Shown in pieces: positions 53,219 through 63,032 of a stretch of 64,000 nt of DNA; position 1 is the first letter of the stretch; every line of letters begins with the position of its first letter. This stretch comes from Candidatus Desulfovibrio intestinavium (GTDB lineage Bacteria > Desulfobacterota > Desulfovibrionia > Desulfovibrionales > Desulfovibrionaceae). A program made the position numbers and the translations under genes. The DNA is taken from assembly GCA_019118345.1 (NCBI GenBank), contig DWZD01000046.1:1-64000 (forward strand), written 5' to 3'. The notes beneath the pieces were generated by a model. It was not told the DNA's origin and did no database searches. It saw nothing but the letters and a program-made list of their open reading frames with translations.

Positions 53219-53416
53219 CTAGCCGTTGGGCAGCATGCGGCGCACGGCCTTTTCATTGGTTTTGTCCACAATGGCGGACTGGCCCAGACGCATCTTGCGA
53301 CCGGGGGCCTTCTTGGTCAGGATATGACGCAGATTCTGGCGGCGGCGTTTGAACTTGCCGCTGCCGGTCAGCTGAAAACGCTTGGCGGCGGCGCGCCGGG
53401 TCTTGATCTTAGGCAT
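53219..53416 (-). CDS. rpmI: Large ribosomal subunit protein bL35
   Basis: A 65-residue basic protein: MPKIKTRRAAAKRFQLTGSGKFKRRRQNLRHILTKK, ending KAVRRMLPNG, as in bL35. The ATG at 53416 has AAGGAG upstream; the longer frame upstream is not ribosomal-protein-like. It lies 103 bases after infC and 165 before rplT. Confidence 0.95.
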   Translation of the reverse strand: MPKIKTRRAAAKRFQLTGSGKFKRRRQNLRHILTKKAPGRKMRLGQSAIVDKTNEKAVRRMLPNG

Positions 53417-53519
53417 GATGTACTCCTTGCACAATAATCGTACGGCCTGTCCGTGCCGCAGCAGGGACAGGTGGGCATAATGCCCCAAAACGCTGCCATG
53501 TGCAAGCGCATTTTCTGCG

Positions 53520-54050
53520 CTACTTCTTGGGCACCAGCAGCATTTGCAGGGTGCGGCCCTCGGCGCGGGGTTCCTGATCCACCTTGGCCACATCGGCCAG
53601 ATCCTGCACCACGCGCTCCAGGATGCTCAGGCCGCGATCCTTGTGGACGATTTCGCGACCGCGAAAAAATACCGTGACCTTGCAGCGGTCGCCGTCCTCA
53701 AGAAAGCGGCGGATGTGGCGCACCTTGGTCTCGTAATCATGGTCGTCGGTCTTGGGACGCACCTTGATTTCCTTGATCTGCACCACAGACTGCCGTTTCT
53801 TGGCTTCCTGCTTCTTTTTCTGCTGTTCGTACTTGAACTTGCCGTAGTCCATGATACGACAGACAGGCGGCTCCGACGTGGACGCCACTTCCACAAGATC
53901 AAGTCCCGCTTCCTTGGCGAGGGCAATGGCCTCGTTGCGTTGCAGGATTCCCAGCTGCTCCCCGTCGGCGCCGATGACGCGCACCTCTCTTGCACGGATC
54001 ATCTCGTTGCGGCGCACACCGTCCTGCGGAACGTCGCGCCGCGGTCTCAT
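53520..54050 (-). CDS. infC: Translation initiation factor IF-3
   Basis: Binds the 30S subunit and checks the initiator tRNA. The 176 residues have the N-terminal domain (VRRNEMIRAREVRVIGADGEQLGILQRNEAIALA), the lysine-rich linker helix (KYEQQKKKQEAKKRQ) and the C-terminal domain (IKVRPKTDDHDYETKVRHIRRFL through HKDRGLSILERVVQDL). The ATG at 54050 is one base after the thrS stop (TAACATG), giving coupled translation. The rare ATT start known from E. coli infC is not needed here. Confidence 0.95.
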   Translation of the reverse strand: MRPRRDVPQDGVRRNEMIRAREVRVIGADGEQLGILQRNEAIALAKEAGLDLVEVASTSEPPVCRIMDYGKFKYEQQKKKQEAKKRQSVVQIKEIKVRPKTDDHDYETKVRHIRRFLEDGDRCKVTVFFRGREIVHKDRGLSILERVVQDLADVAKVDQEPRAEGRTLQMLLVPKK

Positions 54051-54051
54051 G

Positions 54052-56007
54052 TTAGGCGAAGCTATAGCGCATACCTCCTCGCTTGAAAGGCTCTTCCCCA
54101 TCCGCGCGGATCATGGCGGCCACCTCCGGCACGGACTTGAGCCCGACGTTATCCCCATTGCGCAGGCGCACATTGACGCCGCCGGCCTGCGCCTCCTTCT
54201 CGCCAATGACAAGTATGTACGGAATCTTGGCCAGCTGCGCCTCGCGCACCTTGAAGCCAAGTTTTTCGTTGCGCAAATCGGCCGTGGCGCGGATGCCCGC
54301 GGCCTTGAGTTCCGCCAGCGCCCTGCCCGCGGCCTCGTCCCCGGCTCCGGTCACCGTGAGAATGCGGGCCTGCTCAGGCGCGAGCCAGGTGGGCATGGCA
54401 CCGGCATACTGCTCGATGAGCACGCCGATGAAGCGTTCCAGCGACCCCATGATGGCGCGGTGCACCATGACCGGGCGGTGCCGCTCGCCGTCCTGTCCCA
54501 CATAGGTGAGGTCAAAACGTTCCGGCAGGGTGAAGTCCACCTGAATGGTGGAGCACTGCCATTCGCGACCGATGCAGTCCAGCAGGCGCACGTCGATTTT
54601 CGGCCCGTAGAAGGCGCCGTCGCCCTCGTTGATCTCGTAAGGCATATCGGCCTTTTGCACCGCCTGGATAAGGGCATTGGTGGCCAGTTCCCAGGCTTCG
54701 TCGGTGCCGATGCTGTCCTTGGGCCGGGTGGAGATGGCGACCTTGAACTGGAAGGCAAAGAGATGCATGAGGTCACGGATCAGGTGGATGACCTCGAGAA
54801 TTTCCCCTTCCAGCTGCTCCGGCGTGCAGAGAATGTGCGCGTCGTCCTGAGTGAACTGGCGCACGCGCAGCAGGCCGTGCAGCACGCCGCTCTTCTCGTG
54901 CCGGTGCACCACGCCCAGCTCGAAATACCGCTGCGGCATGTCGCGGTAGCTGCGCAGTTCGTTTTTGAAGATGAGCATGTGCGAGATGCAGTTCATGGGC
55001 TTGATGCCGTAGGCGTCATCCTCGATCTGCGTGAAGTACATGTTCTGGCGGTAATGATCATAATGCCCGGAGCGCTGCCAGGTTTCCACGCGCAGAAGCT
55101 GCGGCCCCTGCACCATGTCGTAGCCGCGCTTGAGGTGTTCGCGCCGCCAGAAATCCTCGAGAATGGTGCGCAGCAGCATGCCCTTGGGCAGCCAGAACAC
55201 CATGCCCGGGGCCACATCCTCGTGGAAGGTGAAAAAGCCCAGCTCGCGCCCGAGCTTGCGGTGATCGCGGCGCTTGGCCTCCTCCAGCTGCTGGAGGTAG
55301 GCCTTGAGGGCCTTCTCATCGGCAAAGGCCGTGCCGTAAAGGCGGGAGAGCATGGGATTCTTTTCGTCCCCGCGCCAGTAGGCTCCGGCCACGGAAAGCA
55401 GCTTCGCGGCATGGGCAAAGCCGGTATGGGGCACATGCGGGCCGCGGCAGAGATCGCAGAAGTCGCCGCAGGTATAGAGCGTCACGCTGTCGGCGTCGAT
55501 GTCCTCGATGATCTCCACCTTGAAATCCTCGCCCATGTCGCGGAAGAGCCGCACGGCCTCGGCCTTGCTCACGGCCCGGCAGGTGAAGGGCAGCCGGGCA
55601 TCGGCAATTTTCCGCATTTCGGCCTCGATGGCCTCGAAATCGTCGCTGGAAAAGGGCTTTTCCACGCTGAAGTCATAGTAGAAGCCATTGTCGATGGCCG
55701 GGCCGATGGTCACCTTGGCGGCGGGAAAGAGCTTCTTCACCGCGGCGGCCATGACGTGGGCCGTGGAATGGCGCAGGATGACCAGCCCCTCGGGCGAGTC
55801 GGCGGGCACGGGCACAAGCTCGGTACAGCCGCCCGGCACGGGGGCGCTCAGATCCATCAGGCGCGGGCCGCCCTGCTCATCCGGGCAAACGGCGCGGGCC
55901 GCTACGAGAGACTTGTATTTCTTGCCGCTCAGGGCCTGTTGCAGCACATCGGAAATCACGGCTCCGGCCGCCGCTTCCACGCTCTGCCCTTCCACAAGGA
56001 TGCTCAT
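54052..56007 (-). CDS. thrS: Threonine-tRNA ligase
   Basis: Class II synthetase of 651 residues. The N-terminal TGS domain ([26 protein letters not shown]) leads to the editing domain with [16 protein letters not shown] and its zinc-like residues, then the catalytic core. In this the zinc cysteine motif reads [13 protein letters not shown] in place of the common MNCPGH. The anticodon-binding domain ends with [18 protein letters not shown]. The ATG at 56007 follows AAGGAG; 23 more upstream codons are open but not family-like. It heads thrS-infC-rpmI-rplT. Confidence 0.95.
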   Translation of the reverse strand: MSILVEGQSVEAAAGAVISDVLQQALSGKKYKSLVAARAVCPDEQGGPRLMDLSAPVPGGCTELVPVPADSPEGLVILRHSTAHVMAAAVKKLFPAAKVTIGPAIDNGFYYDFSVEKPFSSDDFEAIEAEMRKIADARLPFTCRAVSKAEAVRLFRDMGEDFKVEIIEDIDADSVTLYTCGDFCDLCRGPHVPHTGFAHAAKLLSVAGAYWRGDEKNPMLSRLYGTAFADEKALKAYLQQLEEAKRRDHRKLGRELGFFTFHEDVAPGMVFWLPKGMLLRTILEDFWRREHLKRGYDMVQGPQLLRVETWQRSGHYDHYRQNMYFTQIEDDAYGIKPMNCISHMLIFKNELRSYRDMPQRYFELGVVHRHEKSGVLHGLLRVRQFTQDDAHILCTPEQLEGEILEVIHLIRDLMHLFAFQFKVAISTRPKDSIGTDEAWELATNALIQAVQKADMPYEINEGDGAFYGPKIDVRLLDCIGREWQCSTIQVDFTLPERFDLTYVGQDGERHRPVMVHRAIMGSLERFIGVLIEQYAGAMPTWLAPEQARILTVTGAGDEAAGRALAELKAAGIRATADLRNEKLGFKVREAQLAKIPYILVIGEKEAQAGGVNVRLRNGDNVGLKSVPEVAAMIRADGEEPFKRGGMRYSFA

Positions 56008-56060
56008 GGGAAAACTCCTTATCGCTTCGCCGTCGTCACGGCGGATGGCACAAAAAGAAA

Positions 56061-56083
56061 TGGGGAGGCGAAACACCTCCCCA
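56061..56083 (-). terminator. Hairpin with T-tract upstream of thrS
   Basis: On the minus strand TGGGGAGG and CCTCCCCA (eight pairs, seven-base loop) are followed by TTTCTTTTT, about 45 bases before the thrS ATG. It either ends the tRNA-Val transcript or acts as an attenuator in the thrS leader. Confidence 0.7.
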
Positions 56084-56165
56084 TCACTCTCAAAAATACC
56101 GCTTGGCGGCTATAGTGGCGGGCTTGCAGCCCTTTCGCCGAAGGGGAACATCCCCGAATCATCAC

Positions 56166-56242
56166 TGGTAGGAACGAGCAGACTTGAACTGCTGACCTCT
56201 TCCGTGTCAAGGAAGCGCTCTAGCCACCTGAGCTACGCTCCT
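56166..56242 (-). tRNA. tRNA-Val (anticodon GAC)
   Basis: A 77-nt cloverleaf with encoded CCA. Acceptor arms AGGAGCG and CGTTCCT, D stem GCTC/GAGC, anticodon stem CTTCC/GGAAG with loop TTGACAC, T arm AGCAG-TTCAAGT-CTGCT. The anticodon GAC reads GUC and GUU valine codons. Confidence 0.92.
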
Positions 56243-56354
56243 ACATGAGGCAGGACTTTTTTTATACGCATGCCGGGAAATGGTCAAGTCTTTTTTGCCC
56301 GCACGGCAAAAAAATCTCTCCGCCGCACCGGACAGGCCGCGGGCCGGGCACGGC

Positions 56355-57473
56355 CTACGGCAGCACGCCGGCGAACTGCGTCTTCATGTGCTGCACCTTG
56401 GCCACATAGGAACGGGTTTCCCGCACGGGCAGCTCCACGGTCAGGCGGCGATAAAGATCCGGCACGCTCAGACTGTTGATGCGGGCCACGGCTTCGGCAT
56501 TGGTCGCCCCCCAGTAGCGGAGAAAGCGGTTCGGCCCCATGTTGTAGGCGGCCACGGTGCAGTATTCGCGGGCCACCGGATCCCGCACGTCCTGAAAATA
56601 GCGGGTCATGAGAATGTGCAGATAGGCCGTGCCATAGCGGATGTTGATCTCCGGCACCGCCAGCTCGTTGAAGCCCACATTGCCCCGTGTGCCGTAGAGG
56701 AAACGGTGCACCTCGTCGCTGGCCGTGCTGGGCAGGAGCTGCATGAGGCCCATGGCCGAACTGCGGCTGACCAGAGTTGGCCGGAAGGTGCTTTCGCTGT
56801 GAATGATGGCATAGACCAGGGCGGCATTGAGTCCGTAGCGCCGGGAGAAGTTCTCCACCAGTTCCCGGTAGGAGCCGGCATGCGCCCGCAAGGTGCCCGA
56901 ATCAAAGCGCGGCAGGGCAATCGGCGGCGCGACCGGCACGATGTTGCGGCGCTGTTCGGCCAGCGCCTCCCAATCCACGGGCTGATACGCATGCATAAAG
57001 CCGTTGGAAGCCAGCCAGCGCAGGGGCCGACCCTGCGCGTCCAGCATGTCCCCGTAGCCGTCGGGCTGCACGCCGTAGAGCACGGGCATGCTGGAGCCGT
57101 CCAGCGCCAGCAGGGGCGCCAGCATGATGGCGGCATCGCCGTCATGGGACAGGCCCTTGTCCGTCAGGGCCAGACGGACGCTGCCCCCGTCAAAGCGCAC
57201 CACATTCCGCGTTCTCGGCGCGGGCGCAGGCCCTGCCGCCGTGAAGGGCGCTTCATTCACCGGTTGCCGTATGGCCCAGACGCGCCCATCGGCTCCCTGC
57301 TCCACGATGGGCTGCGGCCTGTCCTCGGGCCGCAGGCTGATTACCTGCGGGTTGGCCAGACCGCGCATCTCAGGCCCCCAATACTGGGGAACAAAGCCCG
57401 CCAGCAGCGGCAACAGCCCCAGGAGGCCCAGGAGCATGCATGATGCCAGAACGAGGGTGATACGCCGGGTCAT
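56355..57473 (-). CDS. Lytic transglycosylase (MltC-like, SLT domain)
   Basis: Peptidoglycan-cleaving enzyme of 372 residues. An N-terminal hydrophobic segment (residues ~5-27) is a signal anchor without a lipobox. After a long variable domain, the SLT domain has the catalytic Glu in AIIHSESTFRP near residue 225, then SRSSAMGLMQLLPSTA, NIRYGTAYLHILM and CTVAAYNMGPNRFLRYWG. The order matches membrane-bound lytic transglycosylase C. The ATG at 57473 has AAGGAA upstream; a TTG two codons earlier is the alternative. It is divergent from the SulP gene. Confidence 0.87.
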   Translation of the reverse strand: MTRRITLVLASCMLLGLLGLLPLLAGFVPQYWGPEMRGLANPQVISLRPEDRPQPIVEQGADGRVWAIRQPVNEAPFTAAGPAPAPRTRNVVRFDGGSVRLALTDKGLSHDGDAAIMLAPLLALDGSSMPVLYGVQPDGYGDMLDAQGRPLRWLASNGFMHAYQPVDWEALAEQRRNIVPVAPPIALPRFDSGTLRAHAGSYRELVENFSRRYGLNAALVYAIIHSESTFRPTLVSRSSAMGLMQLLPSTASDEVHRFLYGTRGNVGFNELAVPEINIRYGTAYLHILMTRYFQDVRDPVAREYCTVAAYNMGPNRFLRYWGATNAEAVARINSLSVPDLYRRLTVELPVRETRSYVAKVQHMKTQFAGVLP

Positions 57474-57845
57474 GGACAATCTTCCTTGCCGTCAACAACT
57501 TGTCTTCTGTCCGTTCCAGTATGCAATGATTTTGCCATAAAAACAATATCGCATGATTTCATGTGATTGCCGCACGACTGACAGTCGGCGGGCCGCGCGC
57601 GGGCGTCAATTTTCTGCTGTACGTTCCCCGCCCCCCGCATTGACCCGCACGCGCAGGCCGGGTATGGTCGGAACACCCTTGTCATGTGGCGAGTCGCGAG
57701 GCTTGAGCTTCACCCGACTTTTGCGTATGTCCTTTTCGGCACAAGCGGATGCGGCAAGACAGGCGGCGCACGCCGGCGTCCCGGCTGCCGGGGCGACGGC
57801 GTGCGCCGCACCGGCCACCTTTTTCGGGAGCAAAAGGCTCCGGGC
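57474..57845. other. Divergent promoter region, transglycosylase / SulP gene
   Basis: About 370 bases without a supported gene. On the minus strand TTGTTT and CATACT are spaced 17 apart about 60 bases before the transglycosylase start and may be its promoter, but both are weak. No dyad was found. The SulP frame is open through the right half of this interval, but that part is not family-like. Confidence 0.45.
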
Positions 57846-59636
57846 ATGAGCGCCATGAAACACTTTACCCTGTTTCCGTTCTGGAAAGAGCTGAAAACCT
57901 ATCGGCCGGACGACTTTCGCGCCGATCTGGTGGCAGCCCTCACGGTTACGCCCGTGGCCGTGCCGCAGGCCATGGCCTATGCCCTCATGGCCGGCGTGCA
58001 TCCGCAATATGGCATCTATGCCTGCATGCTGCCCGTGGTGGTGGCGGCGCTCTGGGGTTCCTGCCGCTTTCTTGCCGCCGGGCCGACCAATGCCACGTCC
58101 ATCGTTCTCCTGTCCGCCATCGGCTCGGCCACGGTGGGCGGCGTGGCCATTTCCGGCCTGCCGCCGTCCTATCAGATGACCTGCGTGTTCACCATCGGCC
58201 TGCTCTGCGGCCTCATTCAGATGGCCATGGGCCTGGCCCGACTGGGCGATCTGGCCAACTTTATCTCGCAATCGGTCATGCAGGCCTTTGCCACGGGGAC
58301 GGCCCTGCTCATCGCCTCCAGTCAGATCGAAACCGTGCTCGGCCTGCCGGACAGCCATTCCAGCGGCTTTTTCCTGCCCATCTGGTCGGCCATCCAGAAT
58401 ATCGATCAGGTCAATGTCTGGTGCGTGGGCATTGCCGCCCTGAGCATCGTGCTGGTGGAGGCCTTCCGGCGCATCTCCCGCCGCCTGCCCGCCACCCTGC
58501 TGGCCCTGGCCGGCGCGGGCGTCATCTCCTATGCTCTGGATGCCGTGGGCAAGGGCGTGCCGCTGGTGGGGGCCATTCCCTCGGTCATTCCCCCGCTCTC
58601 GCGCCTGCCGCTGGATCTCACGGTTTACCGGGATCTGTTCATGCCCGCGCTGGCCCTGGCGCTCATGGGCGCGGTCACCTCCCTTTCCACGGGCAAGCAG
58701 CTGGCCAGTCTCAAGGGCGAACGCTTTGACGGCAGTCAGGAACTCATCGGGCAGGGACTGGGCAATGTGGCGGCCTCCTTCACCTCCAGCATTGTGGGCT
58801 GCGGTTCCTTCAGCCGCAGCGCGCTGGTGGTCACCTCAGGAGCGCGCACCCGCATGGCCACGGTACTCTCGGGCCTGCTGGCCCTGCCCATGCTCTGGAT
58901 TATCGCGCCCTTCATGAGCTGGCTGCCGCTTTCCGCCCTGGGCGGGGTGCTGCTCACGGTCTGCGTGCGCATGGTGGATGTGCCCGGCCTGCGCCTTTGC
59001 TTCCGGGCCACCCGCATCGACCGCACCGTTCTGCTGGTCACCTTTGCCGCCACCCTGCTGCTGGCCCTCGAACAGGCCATTCTGCTGGGCGTGCTGCTCT
59101 CGCTCATCCTCTTCATTTTCAAGCTGGCCCATCCGCGCGTCTTCCGGCTGACGCGCGATGATCCCATGATACAGCATGCCCCTGAACCCCTGCCGGACGA
59201 AATTGCCGTCTACATCATCGAAGGCACGCTTTTCTTCGGCGCCATCAATGAGCTGGAACGCCGCATCTATGAGGAAGCGGATACCCCGGTGCGGGTCATT
59301 GTCCTGCATCTGGCGCGCGTGTTCTGGCTGGACGCGGCTGGCTCGCACGCGCTGGAACAATTCGTGGAGCAATGCCATACGCGGCACATCCCGGTCATTC
59401 TCGTGGTGGGCAGCCGCAGCGTGCATGACGTGCTCAAGCGCACGGGCATGCTCAGCTACCTGGGCAAGGGCTTTGTGGCTCCCACCTTTGCCGACGGCCT
59501 GAAGCTCGGCTTCCGAACCTATCACCGGCTGCAAAGCGACGATCGCCTGCACCTGCCCAAGCTGCCGCCCTCCAAGCGCAATCAGGGACGGCATGTCCAT
59601 CATCCCCACCCGCATCACAAGGGCAAGAGCCGATGA
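57846..59636 (+). CDS. SulP-family anion transporter with STAS domain
   Basis: An inner-membrane transporter of 596 residues. About 12-14 membrane helices run from residue ~25 to 420, starting with the SulP signature region DLVAALTVTPVAVPQAMAYALMAGVHPQYGIYACMLP. A C-terminal STAS domain (residues ~440-545; EIAVYIIEGTLFFGAINELERRIY, VIVLHLARVFWLDAAGSHAL) follows. The last 15 residues are histidine-rich (HVHHPHPHH). SulP proteins carry sulfate, bicarbonate or dicarboxylates; the ligand is open, although sulfate is attractive in a sulfate reducer. The start is not well marked (57846 used, 57855 possible). Its stop overlaps the next gene. Confidence 0.87.
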   Translation: MSAMKHFTLFPFWKELKTYRPDDFRADLVAALTVTPVAVPQAMAYALMAGVHPQYGIYACMLPVVVAALWGSCRFLAAGPTNATSIVLLSAIGSATVGGVAISGLPPSYQMTCVFTIGLLCGLIQMAMGLARLGDLANFISQSVMQAFATGTALLIASSQIETVLGLPDSHSSGFFLPIWSAIQNIDQVNVWCVGIAALSIVLVEAFRRISRRLPATLLALAGAGVISYALDAVGKGVPLVGAIPSVIPPLSRLPLDLTVYRDLFMPALALALMGAVTSLSTGKQLASLKGERFDGSQELIGQGLGNVAASFTSSIVGCGSFSRSALVVTSGARTRMATVLSGLLALPMLWIIAPFMSWLPLSALGGVLLTVCVRMVDVPGLRLCFRATRIDRTVLLVTFAATLLLALEQAILLGVLLSLILFIFKLAHPRVFRLTRDDPMIQHAPEPLPDEIAVYIIEGTLFFGAINELERRIYEEADTPVRVIVLHLARVFWLDAAGSHALEQFVEQCHTRHIPVILVVGSRSVHDVLKRTGMLSYLGKGFVAPTFADGLKLGFRTYHRLQSDDRLHLPKLPPSKRNQGRHVHHPHPHHKGKSR

Positions 59637-60676
59637 GCCGTCACCGAGATCGCGGCCTGCCGCCCTGCCCGCCCTGCGCGTGCGAACGTCTGCCCTTCGG
59701 GGCGGACGCCCCGTGGCTTGCCCCGCTGGCCGGCTACAGCGACCTGCCCTTCCGTCTGCTCTGCCGGGAATACGGGGCCGCGGTCTGCGTGACGGAGATG
59801 GTCAGCGCCAAGGGTCTTGCCTATTTCAGTCCGGGCACGGCGGAACTTTTGCGCAGCCTGCCCGAGGATCAGCCCCTTGTGGTGCAGCTCTTCGGCGCCG
59901 AGGCGGATTTTCTCGCGCAGGCCGTCACCATGCTGCGCGCCGCGGGCTACCGCTGGTTCGACCTGAACATGGGCTGTTCCGTGCCCAAGGTGCTCAAGCA
60001 GAAGGCGGGTGCGGCCATGCTCGGGGATCCGGACAACGCCCTTGCGGTGGCCCGGGCCATGATTGCCGCCGCCGAACCGGGCCATGTGGGCTTCAAACTG
60101 CGCCTGGGGCTGGACGACAACCGCCCTGTATGGCAGGATCTTGCCCTGCGCCTGCAGGATGCCGGGGCCGGCTGGCTGACCCTGCACCCGCGCACGGCCC
60201 GGCAGGGCTTTGGCGGCGAAGCCCGCCACGAGGCGCTGGCCCGTCTGGCCCCGCAACTTTCCCTCCCCCTGCTGGCCAGCGGCGATCTGTTCAGCGCCGA
60301 CGACGGCCTGCGCGTCCTGCGCGAAACCGGCGTCAGCGGCGTCATGTATGCGCGCGGAGCCATGTTTGATCCGACCATTTTCGCGGCCCATCGTGCGCTG
60401 GTTCAGGGTCTGCCTGCGCCGGAACCGACGCCGCAACGCCTGCGGGCAGTCATTCTCCGCCATGTTACACTGGCCCGGCGCTACTGTTCCCGGGAGTCGG
60501 CCCTCTGGAAGATGCGCGGCGTGGTGCCGCGCTACGTCAGGCACCTGCCCGGGGCCAAGGCCCTGCGGCACGGCTTGTGCCAGTGCAGGGACTGGCCGGA
60601 ACTGATGAGCCTGCTGGACGCCTTTCTGCCCGACGCGTTGCCGCAAGATGTTTCCCCGCATGCGGGAGCGGGCTGA
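59633..60676 (+). CDS. dus: tRNA-dihydrouridine synthase
   Basis: FMN-dependent reductase making dihydrouridine in tRNA D-loops, 347 residues. The TIM-barrel start is APLAGYSDLPFRLLCREYGA, followed by TEMVSAKGL, VVQLFGAEADFLAQA and the catalytic-cysteine motif WFDLNMGCSVPKVLKQKAGAAML near residue 110 (the usual Pro after Cys is Ser). TLHPRTARQGFGGEA and VMYARGAMFDP complete the FMN site. The ATG overlaps the SulP stop by four bases, so translation is coupled. Which Dus class it belongs to was not decided. Confidence 0.9.
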   Translation: MSRHRDRGLPPCPPCACERLPFGADAPWLAPLAGYSDLPFRLLCREYGAAVCVTEMVSAKGLAYFSPGTAELLRSLPEDQPLVVQLFGAEADFLAQAVTMLRAAGYRWFDLNMGCSVPKVLKQKAGAAMLGDPDNALAVARAMIAAAEPGHVGFKLRLGLDDNRPVWQDLALRLQDAGAGWLTLHPRTARQGFGGEARHEALARLAPQLSLPLLASGDLFSADDGLRVLRETGVSGVMYARGAMFDPTIFAAHRALVQGLPAPEPTPQRLRAVILRHVTLARRYCSRESALWKMRGVVPRYVRHLPGAKALRHGLCQCRDWPELMSLLDAFLPDALPQDVSPHAGAG

Positions 60677-60836
60677 GTCTCTGTGCCAATTCCCCGGCAG
60701 GCGGACGAGCGCGGTGCACAGCCCCAATCGGGCGGGCGCGACCGGCATGACCGCTCCCCCCATCACCTTCAACGCCGGCGTCATGGCCGCGCATGCGGAT
60801 GCGCTGCCGGCGGACGCTGCATACCGAGGTTATTCC

Positions 60837-61685
60837 ATGGAAATTCTACGCGCCAAAACAGCCGGTTTCTGCATGGGCGTGAGCCTTGCCCTGCAAAAGC
60901 TGGACACGGCTTTGGAGCAGGCTCACGGCAAGCGCATCTGTACGCTCGGCCCCATCATTCACAATCCGCAGGTGCTGGCGGACTACGAGCGGCGCGGCGT
61001 CTTTTGCGCCGCCTCCCCGGACGAGCTTGGCCCCGGCGACTGCGTGCTCATTCGGGCGCACGGCATTACCCGGCAGGTCGAGGAAGCCGTGCGGGCTTCC
61101 GGGGCGCAGGTGCAGGACGCCACCTGCCCCAAGGTCAAGAAAGCCCAGCTGTCCATTTTCAAGGCCACGGAGGGCGGCGCCACCCTCCTGCTGTTCGGGG
61201 AGGCCGAACATCCCGAGGTGCGCGGCCTGCTCTCCTACGCGCGCGGCGCGGCCCATGTCTTCGGCAGCAGCGCCGAACTGGCCGGACTGCCGCTGGATCC
61301 CGCCGTGGACTATGTGCTGGCCTCGCAGACCACGCAGGACAGGGGCGTCTTTGAAAATCTCGTGCGGGAATGGCAGGCGCGCCTGCCGCATCTTGAGGTT
61401 CTCTCCACCATTTGCGACGCCACCCGCGAACGTCAGGATGAAGCCCTGAAAATCGCGGCCTGCGTGGACGTCATGGTTGTGGTGGGCGGCCGCCAGAGCG
61501 GCAATACCCGCCGTCTGGCGGATCTGGCCGCGCAATGCGGCCGCACCACCTTTCACATTGAGGAGCCGTCGGAACTGCGCGCGGAGAATTTCTCAAAAAA
61601 ATCCCGTGTGGGCCTAACGGCAGGCGCATCTACGCCGAAAAGGCTTATTGACGCGGCGCAATCGTGGCTGGAGGCCCTGCCTTAG
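60837..61685 (+). CDS. ispH: 4-hydroxy-3-methylbut-2-enyl diphosphate reductase
   Basis: Last step of the MEP isoprenoid pathway, making IPP and DMAPP. It is a 282-residue Fe-S enzyme with the three cluster cysteines in AGFCMGV (Cys 12), DATCPKVKKAQ and STICDATRERQDE. Also seen are IHNPQVLADYERRGV, LIRAHGITRQVEE, GGRQSGNTRRLADLA and VGLTAGASTPKRLID. The ATG at 60837 follows CGAGG and starts just before the first cysteine motif; the longer upstream frame is not family-like. Confidence 0.94.
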   Translation: MEILRAKTAGFCMGVSLALQKLDTALEQAHGKRICTLGPIIHNPQVLADYERRGVFCAASPDELGPGDCVLIRAHGITRQVEEAVRASGAQVQDATCPKVKKAQLSIFKATEGGATLLLFGEAEHPEVRGLLSYARGAAHVFGSSAELAGLPLDPAVDYVLASQTTQDRGVFENLVREWQARLPHLEVLSTICDATRERQDEALKIAACVDVMVVVGGRQSGNTRRLADLAAQCGRTTFHIEEPSELRAENFSKKSRVGLTAGASTPKRLIDAAQSWLEALP

Positions 61686-61803
61686 GGAGTCTTGTCCCTA
61701 CCCGGCAGAAGGCCCTTGCGGTGCAGGGACGCCGAGGAGCATGCGGGCCGCCGGGGAAAGTCCTTTCCCCGGGCGACGGCGCAGCGTATTTCATGGAGGC
61801 AGC

Positions 61804-62832
61804 ATGGCACAGACCAATATTCTGCTTGAGGCAGGCACCAACGAACTTGAGGTTGTGGAGTTCTATCTTGATGAGCCGGCCCCGCCCAACGGCGAGCCGG
61901 GGGATGGGCAGATCACAACGGAGCACCCGGACGGAACGTGCTCCTATCGCGGGTATTATGGCGTCAACGTCGCCAAGGTGCTGGAAATCATCCGTATGCC
62001 CAAGGTCACCGAACTGCCGGAAGTCCAGCACCCCAGCGTACTGGGCGCCTTCAACCTGCGCTCGCGCATCATCCCCCTGGTGGATCTGGCCATGTGGTTG
62101 GAAAAGCAGCATGCCCAAACCACCGAAGAACCCAAGACCATCGTGACCGAGTTCAACAACGTCACCACGGCCTTCATGGTGTCCGGGGTCAACCGCATCC
62201 ATCGCATCAGCTGGGAAGAGGTCGAGCCGCCGAACAAATATGTGGCCGCCGTGTCCAGCAATACCATCATCGGCGTGGTCAAACTCGAGGGCCGCATCGT
62301 CTTTCTGCTGGATCTGGAAAAGGTCGTGGCGGATCTCAATCCCCGCCTCGGTCTGCGCCTTGACGATCTGGGAGCCAACTGGGACGCCTCGCGCGGCTAC
62401 CGTGCCCTTGTGGCCGACGATTCGGCCCTTGTGCGCGAAATGCAGCGCGACCTGCTGGAAAAGGCCGGCTTCACCGTGGAAGTCACCACCAACGGTCGTG
62501 AGGCCTGGGATCGCCTCATGAACTTCAAGCGCCGCTCAGAAGAAGAAAACCGGCCCATCACCGATTTTGTGCAGGTGGTGGTCTCGGATATCGAAATGCC
62601 GGTCATGGACGGCCTCAACCTGACCCTGCGCATCAAGGAAGATCCCATGCTCAAGAACCTCCCCGTGCTGCTTTTCTCCTCCCTCATTACCGACAAGCTG
62701 CGGCACAAGGGGGAAAGCGTCGGGGCCGACGGGCAGATTTCCAAGCCGGAAGTCACCCAGCTGGCCAAACGGGCTGCGGCGCTCATTCAGGCGCGCGAAG
62801 CCGCACTGGCCGAAAAACAGGCAAACAGCTGA
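61804..62832 (+). CDS. cheV: Chemotaxis coupling protein CheV (CheW-REC)
   Basis: A 342-residue hybrid that links chemoreceptors to CheA. The CheW-like domain (residues ~10-190) includes GVNVAKVLEIIRMPKVTELPEV and AFNLRSRIIPLVDLAMWL. The receiver domain starts at YRALVADDSALVREMQRDLLEKAGF and has the phosphorylatable Asp in VVSDIEMPVMDGLNL, near residue 263, with the conserved Lys in QISKPEVTQL. The ATG at 61804 follows GGAGGC. Together with fliM it shows that this organism is motile, although no other chemotaxis gene is adjacent. Confidence 0.93.
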   Translation: MAQTNILLEAGTNELEVVEFYLDEPAPPNGEPGDGQITTEHPDGTCSYRGYYGVNVAKVLEIIRMPKVTELPEVQHPSVLGAFNLRSRIIPLVDLAMWLEKQHAQTTEEPKTIVTEFNNVTTAFMVSGVNRIHRISWEEVEPPNKYVAAVSSNTIIGVVKLEGRIVFLLDLEKVVADLNPRLGLRLDDLGANWDASRGYRALVADDSALVREMQRDLLEKAGFTVEVTTNGREAWDRLMNFKRRSEEENRPITDFVQVVVSDIEMPVMDGLNLTLRIKEDPMLKNLPVLLFSSLITDKLRHKGESVGADGQISKPEVTQLAKRAAALIQAREAALAEKQANS

Positions 62833-63032
62833 CGCTCTGCCCACAGACGACTGCTTTCAGAGGGGAGGGAACGATCGCGCCCGCATCGCGTAGCCGCCGG
62901 TGCATGCGCAGGAGTTTCCTCCCTGTTTTTCCGCCCGCTTTGCCCCGTCTTTCGCCACAGGCGGCTCACCATCCGAAGCATACGTGTTTCCCGGGCGACC
63001 CGGTCTGAGCAGCGGCAACCAGCGGAGATGCC

